The translations under genes and the position numbers were made by a program. The notes beneath the pieces were generated by a model that had not been told where the DNA came from, made no database searches, and saw only the letters and a list, made by a program, of their open reading frames with translations. Shown one piece after another: positions 1 to 5,394 of a stretch of DNA of 6,906 nucleotides. This DNA is from Rhodanobacteraceae bacterium (GTDB lineage: Bacteria; Pseudomonadota; Gammaproteobacteria; Xanthomonadales; Rhodanobacteraceae): assembly GCA_025924775.1 (NCBI GenBank), contig JAICHS010000123.1:1-6906 (forward strand), given 5' to 3'. The first letter of the stretch is position 1. Every line of letters starts with the position of its first letter.

Positions 1-135
1 CTTGAACTCACCGCCAAAACGCTCCGCGCCCACCTTCGTCAGCGCCGCCGTCAGCGTCGTCTTGCCGTGGTCCACGTGTCCGATCGTTCCCACGTTCACG
101 TGCGGCTTCTTGCGTTCGAATTTCTCTTTGGACAT
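1..135 (-). CDS. tuf: Elongation factor Tu, N-terminal fragment (runs off left edge)
   Basis: EF-Tu is the GTPase that carries aminoacyl-tRNA to the ribosomal A site. The 45 visible codons, read on the minus strand from ATG at 135, begin MSKEKFERKKPHVNVGTIG and contain the G1/P-loop GHVDHGKT at residues 19-26, which binds the GTP phosphates. The stretch ALTKVGAERFGGEFK resembles EF-Tu of Xanthomonadales more than the enterobacterial or betaproteobacterial forms I know. The start is supported by the SD AGGTGA 7 nt upstream. The gene follows tRNA-Tyr, tRNA-Gly and tRNA-Thr in the same direction, the arrangement of the classical tRNA-tufB operon, so it is probably co-transcribed with them. Only the N-terminal ninth or so is present; the rest lies outside the window. 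Bacteria often carry two near-identical tuf copies, and the tRNA context marks this as the tufB-type locus. Confidence 0.97.
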   Translation of the reverse strand, partial: MSKEKFERKKPHVNVGTIGHVDHGKTTLTAALTKVGAERFGGEFK

Positions 136-142
136 GACGTTG

Positions 143-148
143 TCACCT
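143..148 (-). promoter_or_regulatory. Ribosome binding site of tuf
   Basis: On the minus strand this reads AGGTGA, a near-perfect Shine-Dalgarno sequence, 7 nt before the tuf ATG. It fixes the EF-Tu start. The rest of the 124-nt gap between tRNA-Thr and tuf shows no strong hairpin. Confidence 0.85.
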
Positions 149-259
149 ATCGTTGAGTCTTGGTGTCAGTGAAGTTCTTCGGCTTCGGATCGACGCGGGA
201 ATCGTGAATTGTTTGGAGCAAGAGCAGCGTTGCTTTTTCGCTTCCCGATTCCAGCTTGT

Positions 260-335
<76 letters not shown>

Positions 336-349
336 AAGTGTTTATTTCA

Positions 350-453
350 GCGGTCATCCGTGACCGCGAAAGCCAAACCCGGCATCCATGCCGGACTTTT
401 CACAAAAGCTGGCTCCGTTGCAGCATTCGCCGGCGGGTGGCGGCGAACTGCAA
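350..453 (-). other. Three tandem hairpins in the tRNA-Gly/tRNA-Thr spacer
   Basis: The 123-nt spacer holds three inverted repeats. Nearest tRNA-Gly, 418-432 pairs with 441-453: TTGCAG plus TTCGCCG against CGGCGAA plus CTGCAA, 13 pairs with a 2-nt bulge. Next, CCGGCAT at 379-385 pairs with ATGCCGG at 388-394. Nearest tRNA-Thr, GCGGTCA at 350-356 pairs with TGACCGC at 361-367, leaving a 4-nt loop. None is followed by a good U-tract on the operon strand, so they look like processing or stability elements rather than terminators. That role is inference; the pairing is read directly. Confidence 0.6.
410..422. repeat. 13-bp spacer repeat, copy 1
   Basis: TGGCTCCGTTGCA occurs here and again at 559-571. 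Both copies lie about 37-58 nt beyond the 3' end of a tRNA (tRNA-Gly here, tRNA-Tyr for the other) in operon direction. This copy overlaps one arm of the spacer hairpin at 418-453. It suggests that the spacer sequence was duplicated along with tRNA units. Confidence 0.5.
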
Positions 454-458
454 TTCAA

Positions 459-532
<74 letters not shown>

Positions 533-558
533 ATCGGGGTGGCCTCTGGCGGAGTTTT

Positions 559-571
559 TGGCTCCGTTGCA
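559..571. repeat. 13-bp spacer repeat, copy 2
   Basis: Second exact copy of TGGCTCCGTTGCA, in the spacer between tRNA-Tyr and tRNA-Gly; the first is at 410-422. Recurrence in two neighbouring spacers is consistent with duplication within the array. Confidence 0.5.
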
Positions 572-577
572 TGAAGC

Positions 578-592
578 TGGTGGAGGGAGGTG
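578..592 (-). repeat. Remnant of a tRNA-Tyr 3' end
   Basis: TGGTGGAGGGAGGTG at 578-592 is identical to 617-631, which is the CCA end, acceptor strand and start of the T-arm of the intact tRNA-Tyr. The copies are 39 bp apart and the flanking bases (AAGC against AAGA) also resemble each other. Beyond 592 the match stops, so this is only the last 15 nt of a tRNA-Tyr. It could be a relic of a duplicated tRNA or an attachment-site-like scar of an element that used the tRNA 3' end. The match is certain; the origin is inferred. Confidence 0.7.
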
Positions 593-616
593 TACTGCCA
601 CTCTCCAATGTAAAGA

Positions 617-702
617 TGGTGGAGGGAGGTGGATTCGAACCACCGAAGGCGTAAGCCAGCAGATTTACAGTCTGCCCCCGTTGGCCGCTTGGGTATCCCT
701 CC
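617..702 (-). tRNA. tRNA-Tyr(GTA)
   Basis: A complete 86-nt class II tRNA with long variable arm and encoded CCA. The acceptor stem GGAGGGA pairs with TCCCTCC, with discriminator A. The anticodon stem GCAGA/TCTGC encloses the loop CTGTAAA, so the anticodon is GTA (plus-strand 666-668). The variable arm TGGCTTACGCCTTCG and T-arm GTGGTTCGAATCCAC are intact. It is the first intact tRNA of the operon, corresponding to tyrU of E. coli. Partial copies lie on both sides, at 750-813 and 578-592. Confidence 0.97.
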
Positions 703-749
703 GGAAATTTGGTTTTCTGAAACCGACTGATTGCTCCCGAGCGATCAAA

Positions 750-813
750 CGAAGACGCAAGCCGGCAGATCACATTCCCGGTCTGCCGCCATCGGTCGCT
801 TGGGTATCCCTCC
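750..813 (-). pseudogene. Degenerate 5' copy of tRNA-Tyr
   Basis: Read on the minus strand from 813, this begins GGAGGGATACCCAAGCG, identical to the tRNA-Tyr 5' end, and continues through the D-arm, anticodon arm and variable arm. Outside the anticodon loop 45 of 52 positions match the intact gene at 644-702. The anticodon loop is 12 nt (CCGGGAATGTGA) instead of 7 and the GTA anticodon is lost. The anticodon stem is kept and lengthened by compensating bases to CGGCAGA/TCTGCCG. Beyond 750 the T-arm, the 3' acceptor strand and CCA are missing; an unrelated dyad (728-747) follows. It cannot work as a normal tRNA. It is either a decayed tandem duplicate or a tRNA-derived leader structure of the operon. 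Confidence 0.8.
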
Positions 814-1118
814 GAATTTTGTTGTTGCGTTACCTCAAATTGCCGAGTCGAGCAGGCGTTCCGCGCCGCTTCGCGTCGCGTTCCAGTTCCCTGCACCGAC
901 ACGGAAAACCCGGCGATGTTCGACAACACCCGGGTTTCGACGGTTTGCATCACAAAGACCGCGTATTTTTGCGGCTAACGGCCCACAAGTCAACCATGCC
1001 TGAGCGATGTCGATTGGCCACCGTGCCCCCAACCAAGTCGCCGCGCCGCCGTCAAGAGCATGGCTCCGGATGACGCACGCCTGCCACAAGCCAAGGCTGA
1101 AGCCAACCCTTACATTTG
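814..1118. other. Divergent intergenic region
   Basis: These 305 bases separate the tRNA-tuf operon from the pilus operon, and no convincing gene is present. The short reading frames here lack recognisable domains or good ribosome binding sites. The contents I can support are a candidate minus-strand promoter at 965-993 and, in its leader, a dyad of AAACCCGG at 906-913 with CCGGGTTT at 930-937, whose loop contains a smaller TGTT/AACA stem. On the operon strand only one T follows the stem before CCG, so it is not a typical intrinsic terminator. Confidence 0.6.
965..993 (-). promoter_or_regulatory. Candidate sigma-70 promoter of the tRNA-tuf operon
   Basis: On the minus strand the -35 box TTGACT (988-993) is followed by a 17-nt spacer and the -10-like AAAAAT (965-970). 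The -35 matches consensus at 5 of 6 and the -10 at 4 of 6. The bases just downstream, ACGCGGTC, are GC-rich, as in the discriminators of stable-RNA promoters under stringent control. A start near 958 would give a leader of about 145 nt before the tRNA-Tyr-like element. It is the best match I found between 813 and 1118. Confidence 0.5.
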
Positions 1119-1146
1119 TTGACCCGTTTCACAATTCTGTTACAAA
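1119..1146 (+). promoter_or_regulatory. Candidate promoter of the pilus operon
   Basis: The -35 box TTGACC (1119-1124) is followed by a 16-nt spacer and the -10-like TACAAA (1141-1146), in a distinctly AT-richer stretch than its surroundings. Transcription from near 1153 would give a leader of about 130 nt before the major pilin. Bases 1126-1143 also match a PHO-box pattern (two 11-bp direct repeats) at about 13 of 18 positions, which is weak evidence for PhoB control. Confidence 0.5.
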
Positions 1147-1148
1147 TA

Positions 1149-1162
1149 TGACGACTGCGTCA
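1149..1162. promoter_or_regulatory. 14-bp palindrome at the predicted start of pilus transcription
   Basis: TGACG at 1149-1153 and CGTCA at 1158-1162 form a perfect inverted repeat around ACTG. It begins 2 bp after the predicted -10 box and spans the likely transcription start, where a bound repressor would block initiation. The half-site spacing does not fit the CRP/Clp pattern TGTGA-N6-TCACA. The regulator is unknown. Confidence 0.35.
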
Positions 1163-1172
1163 CATCTGTAAT

Positions 1173-1254
1173 CAATTGTTCCGGAGCCGTCAATTGGCAT
1201 GGATCGTGTACCTGTGCTCGCCGAACCCGACGAGCAAGCCGAAAAGTCGGGGCG
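1173..1254 (+). promoter_or_regulatory. Structured 5' leader of the pilus mRNA
   Basis: Two CAATTG hexamers (1173-1178, 1191-1196) can close a hairpin. Further on, GCTCG (1216-1220) pairs with CGAGC (1231-1235), while CCCGAC (1226-1231) pairs with GTCGGG (1246-1251). These stems interleave and share base 1231, so they either compete or form an H-type pseudoknot. The second can also be extended by CGC (1219-1221) with GCG (1252-1254). It ends 27 nt before the pilin start, close to a weak SD (GAGAGA, 1269-1274), so it could modulate translation. It matches no riboswitch consensus known to me. Confidence 0.4.
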
Positions 1255-1281
1255 ACCACCCTTACGCAGAGAGATGAATCC

Positions 1282-1830
1282 ATGAACCTGAAATCCAGCC
1301 TGCTGACCACTGCTATTGCCGTCGCATGCGGCGCTCTGTCGCTCGCACCCGCAGCCAATGCTGCAACGAGCGGCACAATCACCATCACTGGCAAGGTCAT
1401 CGCACCCACCTGCTCCGTAAGCAACGCTTCCGCCGGCAACCTTTCGGTCAATCTGCCCACGGTACTCACCAGCGCCTTCTCGGGCTCCGGCTCGACCACC
1501 GGTGCAACCCCGTTCAACCTGGCTTTGACCGGCTGCCCGACGAACCCGTCCGGCGTCCAGGTAGCGGCCCAGTTCTCGGGCGGCAGCATCAACGCGGCAG
1601 ACGGCAATCTTACCAACACCGCCGCGAGCGGCTCCAACGTCGAGGTCCAATTGACCAACAGCGCGGGCGCCGCCATCAACCTGAACACCACGCCTGCGCC
1701 CGTCACGGCAACGGTCGACGCCAGCGGGAACGCAACGCTCAACTACCAGGCGCAGTACTACGCAGCAGTAGCAGCGGTCACCAGCGGTGCCGTGCAAGCG
1801 TCGGTGCAATACACGCTGACTTACCAGTAA
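1282..1830 (+). CDS. Chaperone-usher pilus major subunit (fimbrial protein)
   Basis: This 182-residue protein is a type 1-family pilin that polymerises into the fibre by donor-strand exchange. A Sec signal peptide covers residues 1-27, with cleavage at AANA/AT. The mature N-terminus has alternating hydrophobic residues (GTITITGKV), fitting a donor strand. Cys44 and Cys85 fit the conserved pilin disulfide. The C-terminal chaperone-binding motif is textbook: Gly169 at position -14 and Tyr181 at -2, ending YTLTYQ. The size and the Ala/Ser/Thr/Asn/Gly-rich, strand-forming composition suit the family. ATG at 1282 has a weak SD, GAGAGA, 7 nt upstream. As first gene, set apart from the rest by a hairpin, it is best read as the major subunit. 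It resembles FimA/SMF-1-type pilins. Confidence 0.93.
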   Translation: MNLKSSLLTTAIAVACGALSLAPAANAATSGTITITGKVIAPTCSVSNASAGNLSVNLPTVLTSAFSGSGSTTGATPFNLALTGCPTNPSGVQVAAQFSGGSINAADGNLTNTAASGSNVEVQLTNSAGAAINLNTTPAPVTATVDASGNATLNYQAQYYAAVAAVTSGAVQASVQYTLTYQ

Positions 1831-1844
1831 GCCACAACTCGAAC

Positions 1845-1873
1845 CCTGCTGCGGCCCGCAAAGCCGCAGCAGG
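1845..1873 (+). promoter_or_regulatory. Intercistronic hairpin after the major pilin
   Basis: CCTGCTGCGGC (1845-1855) pairs perfectly over 11 bp with GCCGCAGCAGG (1863-1873) around a 7-nt loop. It starts 15 nt after the pilin stop and lies in the 85-nt gap before the chaperone. No T-run follows, so full intrinsic termination is unlikely. In pap-type operons such hairpins stabilise the upstream pilin message after cleavage, giving more pilin than chaperone or usher; the same role here is inferred. Confidence 0.65.
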
Positions 1874-1915
1874 ACCCTCGAGCGCAGGCTCCGTCCGCGC
1901 CCAGGAGCATCGTCC

Positions 1916-2662
1916 ATGAAGTGTTTCAGCAACGCCGTTTGCGCGGCGCTGGCCGCGCTGTGCCTGCTTTCCGGCAGCGCACAAGCCAGCGTGGTGATTG
2001 GCGGTACCCGGGTGGTGTTTCCCGCCCAGCAAGGTGAAACCACCGTGCGCCTGTCCAACGAGAGCGACAAGCCCGCTCTGGTCGAGGCATGGATCGATGA
2101 CGGCGACGCCCAGTCAACCCCGGAGAGTGCCCGCACGCCCTTCCTGATCACGCCGCCGCTGTTCCGGATGGAAGCGCGCAAGGACCAAAGCCTGCGGATC
2201 CTCTACGTCCAGGGCAAGCAGCCGCTCCCGAGCGATCGTGAGTCGGTGTTCTGGTTGAACGTGCTGGAAATCCCGCCCAAGCCCGGCGCGCAGTACGCCG
2301 ATCGCAATTACCTGCAGTTTGCGATCCGCTCGCGGCTGAAACTTTTCTACCGCCCCGCGAACCTGCGCGGCGATGCGGTCAAGGCCCCGGACCAGCTGAC
2401 CTTCAAGGTTGTCGCGTCGGGGCAAAGCGTAAGGCTCGTCGCCCATAACCCGACGCCTTACTACATCACCATCGTCAAGCTCTCACTGGGTTCCGTCGGC
2501 CAATCGGAACTGGCCGCACCCGGCATGGTCACTCCCTTCGGCGACCTGCAACTCAAGTTGAAGGACATCGCGCACGCACCAACGACGGGTACGTCGGTGG
2601 TCTTCACGACCATCAATGACTACGGCGCAAATGACGTCCACAAAGGCGTCGTGGCGCAATGA
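1916..2662 (+). CDS. Periplasmic pilus chaperone, PapD/FimC family
   Basis: This 248-residue protein would bind newly secreted pilins in the periplasm, lend them a strand and deliver them to the usher. The signal peptide is residues 1-24 (AQA/SVV). The N-terminal immunoglobulin-like domain spans about 25-147, the C-terminal one about 155-245. Arg32 (in GTRVVF) and Lys142 (in RSRLKLFYRP) match the two basic residues that anchor the pilin C-terminus in PapD. VFWLNVLEIPP (111-121) is the pili-chaperone signature, and NPTPYYITI (178-186) is the usual C-domain motif. The short F1-G1 region suggests the FGS subclass, which builds rod-like pili. SD AGGAG (1903-1907) lies 8 nt before ATG. The stop overlaps the usher start at ATGA. 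Confidence 0.96.
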   Translation: MKCFSNAVCAALAALCLLSGSAQASVVIGGTRVVFPAQQGETTVRLSNESDKPALVEAWIDDGDAQSTPESARTPFLITPPLFRMEARKDQSLRILYVQGKQPLPSDRESVFWLNVLEIPPKPGAQYADRNYLQFAIRSRLKLFYRPANLRGDAVKAPDQLTFKVVASGQSVRLVAHNPTPYYITIVKLSLGSVGQSELAAPGMVTPFGDLQLKLKDIAHAPTTGTSVVFTTINDYGANDVHKGVVAQ

Positions 2663-5394
2663 CGAGCCAGGGTGCCATCTGCAGGCCCGAACGCGTGCCG
2701 AAGTACACGGCACTCGCGCTCGGCTGCACCTTGGCGCTCACCGCGAGTGCGTGGACGGCCCCGGCACATGCCGCGGCGGCGGCCAGCGGCGGATTCGCTG
2801 AATTCGATCGCACCATGCTGGCCGGCGGCGGCCGCAACGCCGCCGACCTTGCGCGTTTCGAGCACGGCAATCCGGTATTGCCGGGCACCTACAACCTGGA
2901 CGTTTACGTCAACCAGAACTGGATAGGCCGGCTGGACGTGCGCTTCGCAGCGTCGTCGTCCAACGCCAGCGCAGTGCCTTGCGTCACCCGCGATCTGCTC
3001 GATCGCATGGGGCTCGCGCCGGCCAAGTCGGCCGCAACCGCGGCGGCGCAACTGCAATCCCCCGGCGCTTGCGTACAACTGGACGCCCTTGTTCCGGGCG
3101 CCAAGTTCGCATTCGACTTGCCCGACCTCCGGCTGGACGCCAGCATCCCGCAAGCCTACATGGGCCAGATGCCACGCGGCTACGTCAATCCGGATTCGTG
3201 GGATGACGGCGTGCCGGCGGGCCTGCTCAATTACAACTTCAACACGTATCACACCGCCAGTTCCGGACAAAACCAAACCAGCACCTACTTGGGGTTGCGC
3301 GCTGGCTTGAACGTGGGCCATTGGCTGCTGCGGCAGGACAGCACGGTGACCTGGCTGTCGGGTGCCGGAACGCCGGGGCAGCGCCATTGGCAGAACATCG
3401 ACGCTTACGCGCAACGGGCGATCCCCAGGCTGCGGGCGAACCTCACCCTCGGCGACAGCTTTACCGACGGCGCCGTGTTCGACAGTTTCGGAATTCGCGG
3501 CGTACAAGTGGCTACCAACGACCAGATGCTGCCGCAGTCACTGCGCGGTTATGCGCCGATGGTGCACGGCGTGGCCGACAGCAACGCCAAGGTGACGGTT
3601 TACCAGAACGGCATCCAGATCTACCAGACCACCGTGGCGCCCGGCCCGTTCGTGATCAACGATCTCTACCCCACCGGCTACGGCGGCGACTTGGCGGTGA
3701 CGGTGACCGAGGCCGACGGTCGCCAGCACAGTTTTTCGGTTCCGTATGCGTCGGTCGCGCAGCTGCAGCGCGCCGGTGTCACGCGCTTCGACATCGCGGC
3801 AGGCCAACTGCGCGACAACTTCCTGCACGACAAGCCGGGCGTGTTCGAGGCGACGGCACAACACGGGTTCAACAACTTCTTCACCGGCTATGCGGGCGTG
3901 CAGGGTTCGGAAGGCTACGCGGCGGCGCTGGTCGGCGGCGCGTTCAATACGCGCTTCGGCGCCGTGGCCTTGGACTTGACGCAATCGCACGCCAGCATTC
4001 CGGGTTACGGCACCCACAACGGCCAGAGTTTTCGCATCACCTACAGCAAGATCATCCCGGATACCAACACCTCGCTGACGGTCGCCGCCTACCGTTATTC
4101 CACCAGCGGCTTCATGAGTCTGCAGAACGCCGCCTACGCGCGCGATTACGTCCGCCGCGGACTGGATGCGCTGCAGTACCTGTCGTCCAACACCCCGATG
4201 ATCGACGGCGTGCCGGAATCGAGCCTGCTCACGCCCGCCCAGCGCGCGGCATTGGCCGGCACCGCGTACAACGGCGACAACCTGTTCACGCCGCAGGGCC
4301 TGCTCCAGCAAAAGGATCGCTTCAGTCTCACGCTCAGCCAACGACTTGGCGACCGCGGCGGTTCGCTGTACGCCAATGCCTCCATCAATGATTACTGGAA
4401 CCAGCGTGGGCGCGACACCCAGTTCCAGATGGGCTACAACAATCGGTTCGGGCGACTGTCGTACGGCGTTTCGGTCAGCCGCGGCCGTACCCAGTTCGGC
4501 GGTTACGACAACCAGGTGTTCGTGAATGCCAGCCTGCCGCTCGGCCGCGGCGCGCACACGCCCAACCTGTCGCTCAACTTCAACCATGGCGACGAGAATG
4601 GTACCCAGGAGCAGGCAATGCTCAGTGGAACTGCCGGCGCATGGAACCAATTCACCTACGGCGCCACGGCTTCGCACGGTGGCAATGGAACCGGCAACAC
4701 CGTCAGCGTGAACGCCGCCTACAACGGTCCTTACGCGGTGCTCAGCGCCAGCGCCGGCAAGGGTGATGGCTATTCGCAGGAATCCTTTGGCGCCAGCGGC
4801 GCCATCGTTGCGCACCCAGGCGGCGTGACCTTCGGCCAACCGACCAGCGATACCGTGGCCATCGTGCACGCACCCGGTGCAGCCGGTGCGCACGTCCTCA
4901 ACGCACCCGGCGTCGTGGTTGATCACTTCGGCTACGCGCTCGTGCCGTATCTCACGCCTTACCAACTCGACACCATCCAGATCGACCCGCAAGGCCTGCC
5001 GCTGGGCGTGCAACTGGGCGCGACCAGCGCGCAGGTCGCGCCCTACCAAGGCGCCGTTGTCATGGTGGATTTCAAGAGCAAGGCCGAACGCGCACTGATC
5101 GCACGCATCGACATGGCCGGCGGCAAGCCGGCGCCATTCGGTGCCGAAGTATTCAATGCCAGGGGCGAACCGCTCGGCGTGGTCGGCCAGGCCGGCCTTG
5201 CCCTGCTGCGCGGCGTGGGTGACAGCGGCACACTGAACGTGAACTGGCAGGACATCCAGGGTACCGCGCGGTCCTGTGCATTTGCCTATGCCGTCCCGGA
5301 ATCAGGCAAGCGCGCGCAAGCACAACCCCCGCTGGCCGTCACCTGTCGCGCGCGTGTTGCGGCGGACACGACACAAACCAGGGCCATGCCATGA
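2659..5394 (+). CDS. Outer-membrane usher protein (FimD/PapC family)
   Basis: This 911-residue protein is the outer-membrane pore that recruits chaperone-subunit complexes, catalyses donor-strand exchange and secretes the pilus. The signal peptide ends near residue 38 (PAHA). The N-terminal chaperone-binding domain covers about 45-165, with the family pattern FDRTML...ARFEHGN..PGTYNLDVYVN and Cys108/Cys138. The 24-stranded barrel spans about 190-750. Within it lies the plug, about 275-365, with GVQVATNDQMLP, the RGYAP motif and GPFVINDLYPTGYGGDL. C-terminal domains follow to about 900, with a cysteine pair at 873 and 896. It is slightly longer than the common 800-880 residues. The start overlaps the chaperone stop (ATGA) and has only a poor SD, which implies translational coupling. 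The adhesin start overlaps its own stop. Confidence 0.97.
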   Translation: MTSQGAICRPERVPKYTALALGCTLALTASAWTAPAHAAAAASGGFAEFDRTMLAGGGRNAADLARFEHGNPVLPGTYNLDVYVNQNWIGRLDVRFAASSSNASAVPCVTRDLLDRMGLAPAKSAATAAAQLQSPGACVQLDALVPGAKFAFDLPDLRLDASIPQAYMGQMPRGYVNPDSWDDGVPAGLLNYNFNTYHTASSGQNQTSTYLGLRAGLNVGHWLLRQDSTVTWLSGAGTPGQRHWQNIDAYAQRAIPRLRANLTLGDSFTDGAVFDSFGIRGVQVATNDQMLPQSLRGYAPMVHGVADSNAKVTVYQNGIQIYQTTVAPGPFVINDLYPTGYGGDLAVTVTEADGRQHSFSVPYASVAQLQRAGVTRFDIAAGQLRDNFLHDKPGVFEATAQHGFNNFFTGYAGVQGSEGYAAALVGGAFNTRFGAVALDLTQSHASIPGYGTHNGQSFRITYSKIIPDTNTSLTVAAYRYSTSGFMSLQNAAYARDYVRRGLDALQYLSSNTPMIDGVPESSLLTPAQRAALAGTAYNGDNLFTPQGLLQQKDRFSLTLSQRLGDRGGSLYANASINDYWNQRGRDTQFQMGYNNRFGRLSYGVSVSRGRTQFGGYDNQVFVNASLPLGRGAHTPNLSLNFNHGDENGTQEQAMLSGTAGAWNQFTYGATASHGGNGTGNTVSVNAAYNGPYAVLSASAGKGDGYSQESFGASGAIVAHPGGVTFGQPTSDTVAIVHAPGAAGAHVLNAPGVVVDHFGYALVPYLTPYQLDTIQIDPQGLPLGVQLGATSAQVAPYQGAVVMVDFKSKAERALIARIDMAGGKPAPFGAEVFNARGEPLGVVGQAGLALLRGVGDSGTLNVNWQDIQGTARSCAFAYAVPESGKRAQAQPPLAVTCRARVAADTTQTRAMP

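Noticed and set aside
379..399. Hairpin CCGGCAT/ATGCCGG followed by ACTTTT as a plus-strand terminator
   Set aside because: No plus-strand gene lies upstream of it, and the surrounding genes are transcribed from the minus strand.
728..747. Dyad TGATTGCTC/GAGCGATCA as a replacement T-arm for the degenerate tRNA-Tyr
   Set aside because: On the operon strand the stem has a C/A mismatch and lacks the TTCGA loop, so it is not a T-arm; I mention it only as sequence that replaced the lost 3' part.
835..1089. Small minus-strand open frame of 84 codons in the divergent region
   Set aside because: It overlaps the candidate operon promoter, has no domain signature and no convincing ribosome binding site.
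1147..1165. Possible CRP/Clp site around TATGA and TCACA
   Set aside because: The half-sites are 8 bp apart instead of 6 and one half deviates from TGTGA.
1195..1210. Sigma-54-like site TGGCATG-GATC-GTGTA upstream of the pilin
   Set aside because: The -24 part fits, but the -12 element has GT in place of the nearly invariant GC, and a sigma-70-type site is present upstream.
1129..2181. Antisense open frame of 350 codons opposite the pilin and chaperone
   Set aside because: It crosses the pilin gene, its promoter and half the chaperone, with no domain or ribosome binding site; its composition is that of a shadow frame.
3538..5049. Antisense open frame of about 500 codons opposite the usher gene
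   Set aside because: It lies wholly opposite a clear usher gene, has no recognisable domain and is Arg/Val/Gly/Ala-rich, as expected for the reverse frame of a GC-rich coding sequence.
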